From Ectocarpus siliculosus (lineage: Eukaryota; Sar; Phaeophyceae; Ectocarpales; Ectocarpaceae): 64,000 bases of DNA. Under the pieces are notes generated by a model. The model was not told the origin of the DNA, did no database searches, and saw only the letters and a program-made list of their open reading frames with translations. Every line of letters starts with the position of its first letter. Within the stretch, counting starts at the first letter, position 1. Shown here in pieces: positions 11,578-22,632 of the stretch. The translations under genes were made by a program, and so were the position numbers. The stretch spans positions 5,078,247-5,142,246 of the forward strand of contig FN649741.1 in NCBI GenBank assembly GCA_000310025.1, given 5' to 3'.

Positions 11578-12243
11578 CTAGTATGACGACACTCGACCGC
11601 TCCGTCCGTACACGCTCTCTTTGCTGTCCTTCCCAGATAATTCCTCGCTTTCTCCCTCGTTGCACTTAAGGTTCTTGGTCTGAAAAACAAAAATTCTCGC
11701 GCCGAAGGGGTCAACCAGCCCAATCTTCAGCTCGTCACCACCTGCCCCCTCCTCCTCCTGTGATGGCGAAGCCAGGTTACTGAGACAGTACAACTCCCTC
11801 TAGAAACCTAGGGCCGTGTACATAGTGCCCGTCCACCTTTCTGATGGTGTCTTGCCTCCGCGCACAAAAGTGAGATGGGCATTGCTGCCTACACCGATGG
11901 CCAAAAAAATAGCCCGCGCATCTGCACTTCTGTGCCTGACCCACCAGTGCCGACCCAACTCCACCACGCGCACGCCTCGCGGCGGATGCACAGCAGCAAG
12001 AAGGTATCGGTCCCTTGAGGGTGAGTCTAGCCTTGCTCGCTTGAAATACCCCCCCCCCTCGCTACAGGCCATGTCCAGGCCAAAAGCCTTGGAAAGGCCG
12101 CGAGGGGAAGAAGGAAGTTCTGGCCGTGGATGACCGTACGCTCAGAAGATTCAACTGGTTGACCAAGATGTTCTCCTGTGCAGTGCGGTGTTCGGTTATG
12201 TGCGTGGACAGGATACGTGAGTGGGGGGAGGGTACGAGTGGGC
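11578..12243 (-). CDS. Last three exons of an unrecognised minus-strand gene
   Basis: Exons 12243-12135, 12013-11866 and 11757-11578 join in consistent phase on the minus strand. The first follows a strong pyrimidine-tract acceptor (ctctccctctctag) and encodes RILSTHITEHRTAQENIL and NQLNLLSV. The second reads DRYLLAAVHPPRGVRVVEL and ARAIFLAIGVGSNAHLTF, ending at a gtgcgc donor like those of the ATPase gene. The third reads DELKIGLVDPFGARIFVF and ends in a Ser/Lys/Glu-rich tail with TAG at 11580-11578. The donor of the first exon (gtcatc) is weak. About 145 C-terminal residues are visible. The family is not recognised and no membrane segment or catalytic motif is evident. The 5' part should lie to the right of 12243, but I could not find it there. 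Confidence 0.5.
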
Positions 12244-12761
12244 CTAGAGAGGGAGAGGGGGACACGTGACGTGCGTAGTTTGAGGTTCTTCATCGGCCGT
12301 TCCTGGGAACCTTAGTCGCCATACTTAGGGGCGCGTCCTTCTGTACGGAAATAGTACGCTGAAGTAGAAAATTAACCTCACCTCCAGATTTTGAATTTGC
12401 CACAAGCCGGTCAGGCAATCGTCCGTCCCGCCCTCAGATTTCCACGCGTCCACAAAGACCGGGCGTATGTTCTGCACCACCAAACATGAAGGTCAAGTCA
12501 TTTTGGGGTGGCATCTTTTTTTTACATATACAGTGTGTCACTTTGAAGCATAAACAATATATGGAATTTTACTTCAGCCAGGCATTTTATAATATGGGGG
12601 TAGTTTGTGCTCTGGAAACGGCCACTTGTATCGTGGTATTTTTTATTTTTCACCGACGCTCATTTTTGAATTATAGTTTCGACATTTGTACTAAAGTTCG
12701 TGTGGACCAGTATCCACTTGAGTATGGTATGGCAACTTTTCCAAGCCAGTGATCGTTCCAT
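12244..12761. other. Spacer that turns AT-rich at about 12485
   Basis: The base composition shifts sharply near 12485 from GC-rich host sequence to AT-rich sequence that continues through the ORF starting at 12762. The AT-rich edge has long T and TA-containing runs that could act as a promoter. Nothing else is supported. Confidence 0.4.
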
Positions 12762-13346
12762 ATGTCTCAACAACCAATCAATATGCCTAGCAACAAGAAA
12801 AATAAGAGGGCCGTGAGGAGGGAAGGGGGATCTCAGCGTGTGTCCGACAAAATCGGGGTTTTCAGAACGGACGACATGAAATTCTGCAGCACACATAACT
12901 TTATCATCGCCAGTAGCCCGGAGCTCCACCACCTGATGGATTGGGACACGATGTTACCCAGAGGTTTCATGTCAATGTCCCTGCTAAATAGCATAAGAGC
13001 GATTGCTCTTTCACAGAAAGTCATTGACGACCGGCACTGGAACCCAGTGCAGCAACAACATCTCATCCGACGCCTTGAGAAACCAGACTTTGTCATCGGA
13101 GAGAAAGGACGTGCTATCGTCTGGGCAGCTGTGATTGAATACGAGGCATATGAAGTAGCAACTTGGATGATGGACCATGGTTTTCGGGGGACTGGTGTTG
13201 TCCCAGATGATACTTCGGAGTGGGTTTCGTGGGTGACAAAGCAGTTGGAACTCGAGTATCAGGCTGATTTGTTTCTGAATTCGATGGTGACGGACATGAA
13301 CACCTGTGGATACATTGGACGATCAGCATATAACGTGTCAAATTAA
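12762..13346 (+). CDS. Unknown intronless 194-aa protein in an AT-rich island
   Basis: An ATG at 12762 opens a 194-codon frame ending TAA, with no introns and a base composition unlike the flanks. The N-terminus is basic (NKKNKRAVRREGG). The rest has a helical, mixed character (KPDFVIGEKGRAIVWAAV, VTKQLELEYQADLFLNSM). I do not recognise a family, and no signal peptide or membrane segment is visible. Together with the AT-rich ORFs at 34.8-35.6 and 40.5-41.2 kb it forms a set of short, intronless, AT-rich genes in an otherwise intron-rich, GC-rich genome. Lateral or viral origin is one inference, but the sequence alone does not show it. Confidence 0.6.
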   Translation: MSQQPINMPSNKKNKRAVRREGGSQRVSDKIGVFRTDDMKFCSTHNFIIASSPELHHLMDWDTMLPRGFMSMSLLNSIRAIALSQKVIDDRHWNPVQQQHLIRRLEKPDFVIGEKGRAIVWAAVIEYEAYEVATWMMDHGFRGTGVVPDDTSEWVSWVTKQLELEYQADLFLNSMVTDMNTCGYIGRSAYNVSN

Positions 13347-13994
13347 AATATTTTTCGCTGTATAGGAGGCGCGAAGTTAGGCGTCGTAAAGGGGTGATTT
13401 GTTCATTCAGGTGGTATGGTTTCGCAGGTTTGTCCTAGGGCACAAATGAACAAAGATAAGGATGATTGCGAAACATGGAAACATATAAAAAAGGCCCCAG
13501 CTGCAAGCCTAAAAGGGATCCGAGGCACAACCGCTGGAAAATCCCACTGCATTTACCAGGCACCACCGCCAAGCACCGCAAGCACCGCAGGAACCTCAAA
13601 CACGATCAATCCCTGCTCTCTCCCGCCTCTCTCACACACACGAACAGCAGTCCCAACGCCAAACTCACGGTCCCTTTCGTTCTATTTCCACACCTTTCCG
13701 GTGACCTCGTTTCGGTTCGTTCGATGGGTTCGGCGGCTGGTGGGGGGGGGGGGGGTTGTGCAGGCAGCGAGGGCGTGAAGCAGGATAAACGAGGGGGCAG
13801 GAGATTAACAGAGGGCACGGTGAAGGCAAATATGACCCTGAGCACCCAGCAAGATAAAAGCCGAAATCGAAGGTCACCTCGGGGATAGGCTCAGGCAGCT
13901 CCCGCAGCCGCCCGGCGTCTCCTCCAACCCGTGCGTGTCTGCGGTAAGATAGGCCGGAGAGATCCACGTATATACACATTTCTCGTCGGTGATG
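13347..13994. other. No supported gene; poly-G run
   Basis: After the AT-rich ORF the composition returns to GC-rich host type by about 13500. A run of about 15 G lies at 13741-13755. No exon is supported on either strand. Confidence 0.4.
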
Positions 13995-14500
13995 TATCGA
14001 ACAGTAACGGTGATTTGCACAACGCTAGAATAGTCTACACTTTTAATTCACGGCCACCGTCAATGCAAACAACCACGCGTGGGCTGGTATCGTGCTCGAA
14101 AGTACGGGGTGATTTGGGGGGTGTTATCTTTCGTGACTCCTGCATGTTTTGGACCAACAAAGGTGCATGTACATACTCGGCGTGAAAGCAAGCTGTAGCA
14201 ACGGCGCTCTGCACATACCTAGGTATGGTCAATACCTCTCATTGGGCCCCCCCGCCAATGCGAACAATCAAGCATGGACTCGTGGCCTGGCACGCGAGTG
14301 GGGGGTACTTCTGGGGTGGGGTCCCGACGGCAAAATCGGTGGTGTTTTGCTGCGATACAGATGCATGTACATTTCACAACGTGGATGTAACGCACAGGAA
14401 AGGTGCTTGTACAACGCTTTAGTCTGTATCTTTCATTCGCGGGCCCCGACAATGCAAACAACCAAGCGTGGGCTGCTAGCCGTGTTCGTGACTACAGCCT
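13995..14500 (+). repeat. Three tandem units of about 195 bp
   Basis: The block gtcaatgcaaacaaccacgc and its variants recur at about 14059, 14253 and 14449. A second block (ggtgcatgtacat, agatgcatgtacat, ggtgcttgtacaa) recurs between them. Period is 194-196 bp, close to a nucleosome repeat. Units are diverged and show no common open frame. Confidence 0.7.
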
Positions 14501-14549
14501 TCGTCTGGTTGGATGCACCCTCCGAAAAAGGGTGTTTTTGGGGTCAAAC

Positions 14550-14720
14550 AAGTGTGGTGGAGCTCCAGAATTCTCCGGAACGCAGGGGATCATACCTTAT
14601 TCCATTGCATCTGACTTATTCCATTGCATCTGACTTTTTTGTAGGCGTCCTGAGCAACTTCATGAAACAACATGAGACAAAGCGTTTGTTCCCACCGTTC
14701 GGGAGGCCAAAATATGTCGT
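14550..14720 (+). repeat. Dispersed repeat, copy 1 (copy 2 at 33935-34085)
   Basis: Shared ordered blocks are gtggagct, ccggaacgc against ctggaacgc, ccttattccattg with atctga, gagcaacttca, and tcgggaggc before aaaatatg/aaaatacg. The two sites are 19 kb apart in the same orientation. The word ttattccattgcatctgact is itself doubled here at 14597-14636. Confidence 0.6.
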
Positions 14721-14730
14721 GAACTCGGTC

Positions 14731-15101
14731 TATAGAAGCCGAAATCAAACCATTAGAGATCTCTGACTAGTCTCTAATGGTTTGATTTCGGCTTCTATGA
14801 AAGTTAGTCGTGGGGTTCGTGAGCCCCGTCACTTTCACTTCCGAGGAGGGTGACTTCCCTTGCCAGCGCTACTATCCGTCCAATCTTTATTTCGCTTCAT
14901 GTCACTCGCCACCCACATCCTGCAGAATGTTCAAGGGTCCACGAGTCCTTCCGTCACCCATACTCTGGCCGAGAGTATCCAGGGTCTCAGGAAAAACAAA
15001 GTATCCAGCCTGCGTCTCGAACCCACGACTAACTTTTATTGAAACCGAAACCATTAGGCTAGTCGCCTGACTAGCCTAATGGTTTGATTTCGGCTTCTAT
15101 A
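14731..15101. mobile_element. 371-bp foldback (MITE-like) element with 4-bp target duplication
   Basis: The ends are a perfect 10-bp inverted repeat (TATAGAAGCC/GGCTTCTATA) flanked on both sides by GGTC (14727-14730 and 15102-15105). Each end is itself a hairpin: arms 14732-14759 and 14771-14798 on the left, core arms 15048-15064 and 15069-15085 on the right. A further inner inverted pair (gttagtcgtgggg near 14803, cccacgactaac near 15022) makes the whole element able to fold back. It carries no coding frame. On the minus strand the right half holds gggttcgagac, which fits a Pol III B-box. A tRNA-related origin is possible but unproven. Confidence 0.7.
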
Positions 15102-15690
15102 GGTCTCACATGCTCCTGCTGTAGACCAGCTCCCAACGGACATTTTTCCGATTTTGAAGCTTCTTATCTGAGTTTTGTCACGAAACCGAGGGATAACACT
15201 AATATTAAAGATCCTTGGATCCGAATTGGGTCGTTTCCGAATCCGTTTGATATGTCTGTATAAAAGGTTCCTGGGTTGTGCTGTATGTGTTGGACAATGT
15301 CATGACGATGTTGTGCGTGATTCGCTGGGTCACAAGGGCTTTCCTAGAAATTGCTCCGAGAAGACAGGCCCCATCACCAATTCCATCCAAAATATTCCAT
15401 GCCGATGACGGCGGGGTAGGACGAGGAGGAACAGGAGCTGTGGTGTTCTGCATAGACGTTCAATATCGTCGGGGATAGGAACCAAAGGCCCCACAACTTA
15501 CTTGCCTCCTGAACAACAGTTGATTCTTTCTTCTGCCCATGTCCAAGCGCTGCAGTGCCTGCAACGCTGGTTTCTTTCATGGCGAATGCTACTGGCTCGA
15601 AAGACGTACTCAACAGGCAAGCGAATGGAAAGGTCCCCAAAAGCGACAGCACCCAGGCGACGACCATCGGACGTGATGTTGTCTTGGAAG
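15102..15690. other. No supported gene
   Basis: Frames on both strands are short and overlapping with no splice-signal support. No repeat is seen until the tandem array that starts near 15692. Confidence 0.4.
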
Positions 15691-15691
15691 T

Positions 15692-16025
15692 ATATTCTCC
15701 CGTACAAACGGAAAAACACGCAACAATGCCGGTCTAACGTCCACAAGAAGCGGACGTATCAACAACAGCGAACTGTACCCCTCTCGTTCTAACGGAGGAT
15801 ACGCAACAATGCCCGTCTAACGCCCACAAGAAGCGGACGTATCAACAACAGAGAAATATATTCTCCCGCACAAACGGAAAAATACGCAACAATGCCAGTC
15901 AAACGTCCACAAGAAGCGGACGTATCAACAACAGCGAACTGTATTCCTCTCGCACAAACGGAGGATACGCGACAATGCCGGTCTAACGCCTTCAAAAAGC
16001 GGACGTATCAACAACAGCGAAATAC
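15692..16025 (+). repeat. Four tandem units of about 83 bp arranged as two A/B dimers
   Basis: Each unit contains acaatgcc, then gtctaacg or gtcaaacg, then aagcggacgtatcaacaaca. Unit starts are near 15692, 15775, 15857 and 15941. Units 1 and 3 share an attctcccg...cggaaaaa type, units 2 and 4 a ctctcg...cggaggata type, so the higher-order period is about 166 bp. Confidence 0.8.
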
Positions 16026-16033
16026 ACAAACTC

Positions 16034-16342
16034 TCAAGAGTCAGATTCTTCGAGAAGCTCGTCGTCCGAGTCCGGGGCGAGCGCCGCGAAGCTGACCGTC
16101 GCTTCGACGCGGGAGCGCTTCTCAGCCTGCTTGCTCTGCGTGCCCTGTTGCTTCTTCTGATACTTCGCACGCCTCTCGTCTTGTTCCTTGTATATGGCGC
16201 GGATTAGGTCCTTGCGGTTGGCGCGCGCGCAGGTGTAGTGGACTACCTGCCCGAGCGGGGCAGTACCCAGCAGGAAATCCCCTTCTTGGAATACGGGACC
16301 GTCGGGGGCGGTGCAAACGGGCGAAATGCAGTCCTTTCCCAC
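16034..16342 (-). CDS. Possible terminal exon of an unrecognised protein with a basic helix and acidic tail
   Basis: The minus-strand frame begins near GKDCISPVC, continues GPVFQEGDFLLGTAPLGQVV and a Lys/Arg/Gln-rich helix (YKEQDERRAKYQKKQQ), and ends SDDELLEESDS before a stop at 16034. A pyrimidine-poor AG precedes it, so it may be a last exon or the 3' end of an old transposon gene. The DIRS element lies 0.8 kb to the right on the same strand, but the frame does not look like part of it. Family not recognised. Confidence 0.4.
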   Translation of the reverse strand: MGKDCISPVCTAPDGPVFQEGDFLLGTAPLGQVVHYTCARANRKDLIRAIYKEQDERRAKYQKKQQGTQSKQAEKRSRVEATVSFAALAPDSDDELLEESDS

Positions 16343-17019
16343 CTTTCACAAACGATCGGGCAACGAAAAATCGGGGGGTGGGGGGGGTGGGGAGGGTAAT
16401 CAGACGAAAGGAGGACCACACTATAACACAAATGGCAGAAGGACAGTGGGTTATGCTTTCTGAAATAAGTGGCTGTGTGGCGTGATAGGAGCACTTCGTT
16501 AATTAACAGCAGCAGTTTGTCGTGGTTCCTTAGAAAAAAAACTTGTGCATGTCGCAGTTATTAAGGCCTTAATTTTGTAGCGGAGATGCGGAGAGGAAAG
16601 GAGAACAAAAATAGGAAGGTAAAGAACATATTTCAGAAGTAGTATTTGGAAAAAAATAATAATACAACAAACACAATTAATAAGAAGAAAACACGTAATA
16701 CACTAAACAGTAAACAGAAGTAGTATAATTTACAAACGTATCCATCCATTGTCTGTTTGCGCTAGCCAAAAAGGTGAAGAAAATCCAAGCATGAATCGGT
16801 GCTCACGTCTCTGCTCAGGGCCTTGGACGCGAAGGCAGAGACCTCCGTCCCAGGGGCCTTGTCCATAAAAAAATTCCGGTGATGGACGTTGTGGTACGCT
16901 GTTGATCCACGGAAGAAAGAGAGCGGGGACAGGCAGCAGGAACAAAAAGCATCTGCACGATCTATAGTTAGTGGCAATGTGGTATGCCTATCATTTAATT
17001 ACTGCGGGATAGTTGTCAA
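16343..17019. other. AT-rich spacer, no supported gene
   Basis: A poly-G run at 16375-16399 is followed by AT-rich sequence to about 16745 with ataataataca-type words. Short frames on the minus strand (16730-16977) have no supporting features. Confidence 0.4.
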
Positions 17020-17024
17020 CGATG

Positions 17025-17146
17025 TAGAGTTTGGGATGAAATGAAGCCTTCGGCTACGGCACGGGATCCACCCATACTTTGCCTTTTAGCTATTCATGCT
17101 GTGTCGGTGCCTGATGTCTGATATTTTATCCCAAACTTCAAACTAG
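17025..17146. repeat. Inverted repeat just beyond the DIRS recombinase end
   Basis: The left arm agtttgggatgaaat (about 17027-17041) and the right arm attttatcccaaact (about 17124-17138) pair with one mismatch across roughly 80 bases. Given its position a short way past the 3' end of the DIRS recombinase region, it may be part of that element's terminal structure. Confidence 0.5.
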
Positions 17147-17171
17147 TAAACCGAGGGTCGGACTTAGTAGT

Positions 17172-19935
17172 CTATATCCCGAACGCAAACGTTTCCGCGA
17201 AGCCTTCTTGCAGTGGCAAATCCACTGCTTGGAAATACCGCTGCTCCTGCTCCCTCCAATCCGGATCTCGCGGACGCTTAGCGGGTGAGCCCCCCCCGTG
17301 TATCATGGAGCCTACGTATCGCTGGGCTACCCTTCTCGTTTTCAACCCCACTAACTCCATAAGGGCTTCCACTGCCGTCCCCGCGCGGGACTGGCTGACG
17401 GCTCCTCCTACCCTAAAGGAGTGCATAGTATACAGGCCGTGGTGGTCGTTCAACCGGCCGTCCCGCATATGACACTGCAGAGCCGCTGTCATGCGAGCTG
17501 CGCTCCACTGGGATGTCCCCCTCGAGCCGTCTCCCTGGATCTCGGGAAACAAGTACCCCTCACGCATATTCCAACCCACGGACTTCGCGACGATGAAAAA
17601 TTCTTGTACCGCCCGGACTGGACACAGTTCGTTACACTTCTTATCCCTTTTAGCAACGACTGCGTGTGACGAGCTGCGGAGCGTCTTGCCAAAGTGAAAG
17701 TTGAAAATCATCCCTTGGCCTTCGGGGAGGCGCAACACCTGTGCTGCTAATGCGCATGCCAAATCGAATCCCCGCTGCATCGTGTGGAAGGCGACTACAA
17801 ACGCCGCAACGTCTCTACTGCGAGCCACTCGCTCCCCCACGGTTTGTAGCTGATCTGCTGTGTTGCGCATGTGCCGCAGAAGTAGCGGGGCCAACATGGG
17901 CCTAGCTTGTTTGACGGTAACTCCCGCCCGGCGCTGCTCGGTCTGGGCGTACGAGAGGTACCGACGAACGGCCGCGCTATCGGCCGCATTACCTCGCTTC
18001 TCCCTCTCGTCCCACGGATCAGACTTTCCCAATATCTCGACCATGGCTCTCTTGAGTTTCGTGATGAATCCTTTGCTCAATGTTTGGGCCGCGTATCTCT
18101 TCTCACACGTACTTCCCGCGCTACAGGAGTCTAACGAATTTGACCCGATGGCGACACAATCGACTGCGTGAACCACCTTCGTGCCGTTACCGTGAGAATC
18201 CAACCAACACAACCAGTCATGTACGTCTGCGTCGGTGGCGCTCTCCCACCCCCGGCTCCCTGCTGTGTGCGCTCTCAAAAACGCGTCGAACTTATCCGCG
18301 ACGGCGGATTTCCGGCGTTGCCCGGCTGTATTCGCGGAAGCGACCTGGACGGCTTCTTTCCGTGCCGCCAGTCGACCGGCGTCGATGACCACGGTTGCCC
18401 CGGGAACACGCGGCTCTAAAAGCCCCCGAAACGGCTGTACCCCGCAATATTGACAAAAGTTGAATGTCGCTTCGTTTTGTGCCCCACACGCATTACACAA
18501 GACTTGTGTACCCGGTCCGGAGCGCGCGTGGCCCCGGGAGGGATGCGCTCTAGCGCCCCCTGGTCATAGTGCTGATGACGTACGAACGAAACGAACGATA
18601 ACAAGGAAGCACCACCTGTCAACTCTCATACGGTATCGTTTCAATAATGACGAAAATCCAATTCTACCGCGCGCATTCCGTGTCGAACGTAAACGTATTC
18701 GCGAAGACCGTCCTGATGGTGGGGATATCCAAAACTCCCCCGTCTCGGCACCACAAGCGATTTGACAGTAGCTCGCCCAACCCGCGGTAGCCAATAATCG
18801 TGTACATCCGGTATCACGATTACGGCGTGGGCCCGGCATTCGGCGAGATGCTGGATAACGTGACCCACCATGACCGGAGGTGGAAAGCAGTACCCAAACG
18901 CCGGCGTGCCCAACCCCGGTGTGACCGCCACATCCTGACGTAAAACATCTACACCCGCCGTTCCTTCGCACGAGTACCGCGAGAAATATGGTGTCGGCAC
19001 CTTGCCCCTGTGCCACGCTCGACCTCATACTGGGCATTCTCGGAGGACGCCATGAGGTCTACCGTGAAGTCGCCAAAAAACTGGCGCAACCTCTCAAACG
19101 CTGTCGGCCGGAGGCAGACGATCTCTTTCCTCCCCGGCCGCGTAATGCTATCAGCGACTGCGTTCTCTGCTGATGGCACCCACCTCAGGGTGAGCCAGAA
19201 ACCGTGTGCGACTTGCAACTCGAAGAGACTAACCAGCATCGCATGCGTAACTGAGTTGCTCGACCGCCCTTTCCGAAACGCATCAACGGTAGCTCTATTA
19301 TCGACGTCCATCAGCACCTGGGCCCGCCTGAGCTCCCCCGACCGTTCGCGACAGCACTCCTTCAATACTTCGAGCAACGCCAACATTTCTTTGCCGTTAA
19401 TGGGGCGCGACAACCATTCCGGGGGAAAACCCCCTCCTGCCGAAAAACGACCACTGGGCAGCGACACGACGCCGCCATACTGATTAGACGACGCGTCCGA
19501 CGACGCTGTCGTGGTAGAAACGTCGTAGTGTCGCGATTTATACCACGGCCCCTCCTGCGACGTGGACGACAGGTTAAGCCATACACGCAGCTCCGCGCGG
19601 AGATCATGCTTATCTTTCAACTGAACCACGCGGCTTTTCGCCTTCTTAATCGCTGCAAACATGTAGTGCGTCCAGAGAGACGCTGGCCGAATCGCCACCG
19701 ACATGCTGACGCATTTCCCCCCGATCTTCTCCAACATTCGTACCGATACCGATCCGTCCGCGAGCACTTTGCTGATGAGGGCATGAAGCTTGTGCAGCTT
19801 ATCTTCCGGAATCCGATAGGAAGTGGTACGTGAATCGCATATGATGCCCAGGTACCGCTGCTGCTGCGACGGATAGAGATCACACTTTTTGATCGAATAC
19901 CCTCATGTTGCGTAAGAGATCTTTCCGTGCACAAT
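17172..19935 (-). mobile_element. DIRS-type tyrosine-recombinase retrotransposon, broken and 5'-truncated
   Basis: On the minus strand, in order: the tail of a reverse transcriptase (near 19900-19750), an RNase H-like domain (19767-18949; DASSNQYGG, LMDVDNRATVDAF, LRWVPSAENAVADSITRPG), the usual DIRS/Ngaro downstream domain (to about 18641), and a tyrosine recombinase (18500-17172). The recombinase has the family's R (FHTMQRGFDLA), HxxR (MHSFRVGG) and Y (AQRYVG) motifs. An N-terminal zinc ribbon CNACG...CQYCG precedes it. Most of the reverse transcriptase and any certain gag are missing. The element is not intact: about two or three breaks plus the truncation. Age cannot be judged because no terminal repeat pair was found, but the well-kept motifs suggest it is not very old. 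Confidence 0.85.
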
Positions 19936-20590
19936 GCGGCAATGTTTCAACGAACTGGCCGTGTTGCCCTTCGTAAATGAGCCAATGGCCACGGCTGCCC
20001 GGCCCGTAAATAACCAACATTTCGCCAAATATCCCTTCACAATGAATTTGCGAAATGTTGTAACACGAAATCAGGTGCAATTGCGAGCGACAAAGAACGG
20101 TACCCAGAGCGATCCCACAGTAATACGTGTGCAATTTCGAGCGACAAGGAACGTGCTTCCTTTCACAATTACTTTCCGAAGTATTGTGACACGAAATTAT
20201 GCGCAACAACGCCCAACACGTACAGACGCAATTACGTTACCACACGAGTACATGCACAATGTCGAGCGATTACGAGCGGCGAAGAACGGTGCTCAAAACT
20301 ATCCCAGAGGAAAACGCCAAATATAAGTGTGCAATTTCGAGCGACAAGGAACGTGCTTCCTTTCACAATTAATTTCCACACACATGAATACGTCTACAAT
20401 TTCGAGCGACAGGGAACGTGCTTCCTTGCACCATGAATTGCCAGATTATTGTGACATGAGATCAGGTGCAATTACGAGCGGTGAGGAACGGTGCTCAGAA
20501 CTATCCCAGAGCAAGTTCGAGTGACAGGAACGTGTTTCCTTCCACAATTAGTTCCGAATTATTGTAACCCGAAAACAGGTGCAATTGCAA
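19936..20590 (+). repeat. About eight degenerate tandem units around gtgcaattNcgagcg
   Basis: Variants of gtgcaatttcgagcgacaag followed by gaacgtgcttcctttcacaa, or by gaacggtgctcag with actatcccagag, begin near 20077, 20128, 20252, 20329, 20393, 20467, 20515 and 20579. Unit length is irregular (about 50-75 bp). The array abuts the truncated end of the DIRS element and may mark where the rest of it was lost. Confidence 0.7.
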
Positions 20591-21340
20591 GCGGCTTGCG
20601 AGTGTCGTTATCAGCGCTGGCGCTCACCTCCGGATTACCGTGCGACGATTCGAGGAGAGTCATGTATTCCCCGTCCGCCGCCTTCGTGACATTGTGGTTC
20701 AGGACTTTCTGCTGTTGCAGCGTCGTAGAGACCGAGTTCGAGGCGGCTGCAGCGGCCGCGGCCGGCGCTGATACGGATCCCGGTTTGTCCGCAGGGGCGG
20801 GTGCAGGGGCGGGTGCAGCGGCCGCTCCTGCTGCAGAACTGGTGCTGCTGTCGTCGTAGCAGACGCGGCGGGTGCCGGTGCCGAAGCCGGCGTTGGCTCC
20901 GATGCGGCCGATCCACCTCCCCGCGCAGGTGCCTTGCCTGACGAAGACGCGGCTGGTAGCACAAGACATCCTGCCGTCTCCTTCACATGTTCACGCAACA
21001 GATCGATGATCTCTCCCATGAACGCCCGAGCCCCGATCACCTGCTTGGCCGCCAGCGAGCCCGTCGCCCCTTTCTCCTGAGCTTCCGCGCTGCGATAAAT
21101 GTCCGTCACCTCCGTAGATATAGCGACTCCCAGTGCGGTTACCAGAGGAAGGGCCATGGCAAACATTCCGACGCGGTCCATGGTCTCGATAGAGGCACCA
21201 CCGTGTTGGCATACTCGCGAGAGGGCAACAGTCGGCAACGAGCCGAGCGTGGCGCTGCTGTCGTAGCAAACGAACTCCTTCACCGCCTTCCCTGAGTCCA
21301 CGACCGTGGCCGCGGCCACCTGAGCTTCGGTTAGCTGCAT
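20559..21340 (-). CDS. Unknown Ala-rich protein, possibly gag-like
   Basis: An ATG at 21340 on the minus strand opens MQLTEAQVAAATVVDSGKAV. A helical region follows (MFAMALPLVTALGVAISTEV, then KQVIGARAFMGEIIDLLREH), then a long Ala/Pro/Ser-rich stretch and an Arg/Pro-rich end of doubtful reality. It sits on the same strand and upstream of the DIRS parts, where that family carries its first gene, but I recognise no gag motif. It could also be an independent host gene. Confidence 0.4.
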
Positions 21341-21577
21341 GGTAGTATGCTGTTCTTCCTACCGTACTTCCTCGTTAGGGTTGGGAAGGCTTGTCACGAG
21401 TGGGTGCTCTCTCCAAGCTTCTCTGCAGTCAGTCTGTTCTCATCTGCAGAACCCTTTCGCGGTTCCATGATTTCGACATTAATTTACCCAAAAGGAACAA
21501 TGGTGACACCACAACGCATTAATTTTCACTTTGTAGCGGTGTAACAAATGTTGTGCATATTATAGTATAGTAGTGCC

Positions 21578-22436
21578 CTGGCAAGTTGCTGACAGAGGGC
21601 AGAACACACCGCGGCTGAAACTTAGAACATGCTGGATTGGATGCAGCACTGGCAAGTTGCTGATAGAGGTCAGAACACACTAGCTGAAACTTGGAACATG
21701 CTGGCTTGGAATACACGCAGCACAGTTCTGGCCGAAATGTTTTCCAACAGTCAGAGGATACACGGCCCAGAGTCGGCACAACAGGCCGACTTGTCACGGA
21801 GGCAAGGGTGTGCATGCATTAGCGTGTCCACCGCATACAAATAAAAAGGCAGCAGGCGCCCAAACAACGAACGATGAAAAAAAACCCGACGTGTTTGTGT
21901 TTTTTCACACATCCACGCGCACGTTCGCCGTATGAAAAAAAAGTCGGAATGCACGTTTCGCAACGGAGAAGTTGACAGTCATGATGATACATAGACCACA
22001 GAGTCGACACAACAGGCCGACTTGTCGCGTACGGGGGCAGGTAGGGGTGTGTGCGTGCAATAGCGTGTCCACCGCATAAAAAAAAAGGCAGCAGGCGTCC
22101 AAACAACGAACGGTGAAAAATATAAAAAACGTTTTTTCACACACGCACGCACGCACACACGATGGCCGCATGAAGAAAAAAGTCGGAATACACGATTAAG
22201 AACGAAGAAATTGATACAATAGCAAGCCGTGGCATAACTGCGGTTCACGATGCACTGTCATTATTACTCCGATGGTAGCAAGGATGGACCTGTGGCTTGG
22301 GCTGAGTCTGACTATATACGATGGCACCTCAGTAAAGCGTGATTCACGATGCAGTGTCATTATTACTCCGATGGTAGCAAGGATGGACCTGTGGCTTGGG
22401 CTGAGTCTGACTACATACGATGGCACCTCAGTAGTG
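21578..22436 (+). repeat. Three neighbouring tandem duplications (periods about 71, 230 and 99 bp)
   Basis: First, ctggcaagttgctga recurs at 21578 and 21649 (period 71). Second, acaacaggccgacttgtc, the block containing gcgtgtccaccgcata and ggcagcaggcg recur between about 21776 and 22195 with a period near 230. Third, ttcacgatgcactgtcatta at about 22243 recurs near 22342 (period 99), nearly identical through to cacctcagta. Three independent duplications in under 1 kb suggest a locally unstable region. No gene is supported here. Confidence 0.75.
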
Positions 22437-22632
22437 TGATTTGCCTTTCGTTGTGAAAACTAACACCGAAACACACCGATTGAAGATAGATGTTTGTCGA
22501 TGCGTTCACCATAAAAAAAAACAGTGAAGAAAGTTCTCCACACCCAGCAAGCAAGCAGCAGGTTTGAAAACAGGTAGCACGCAATAATCAATCTACACTG
22601 CGGCGACCAACCAATCCGTACACGACACTCAC

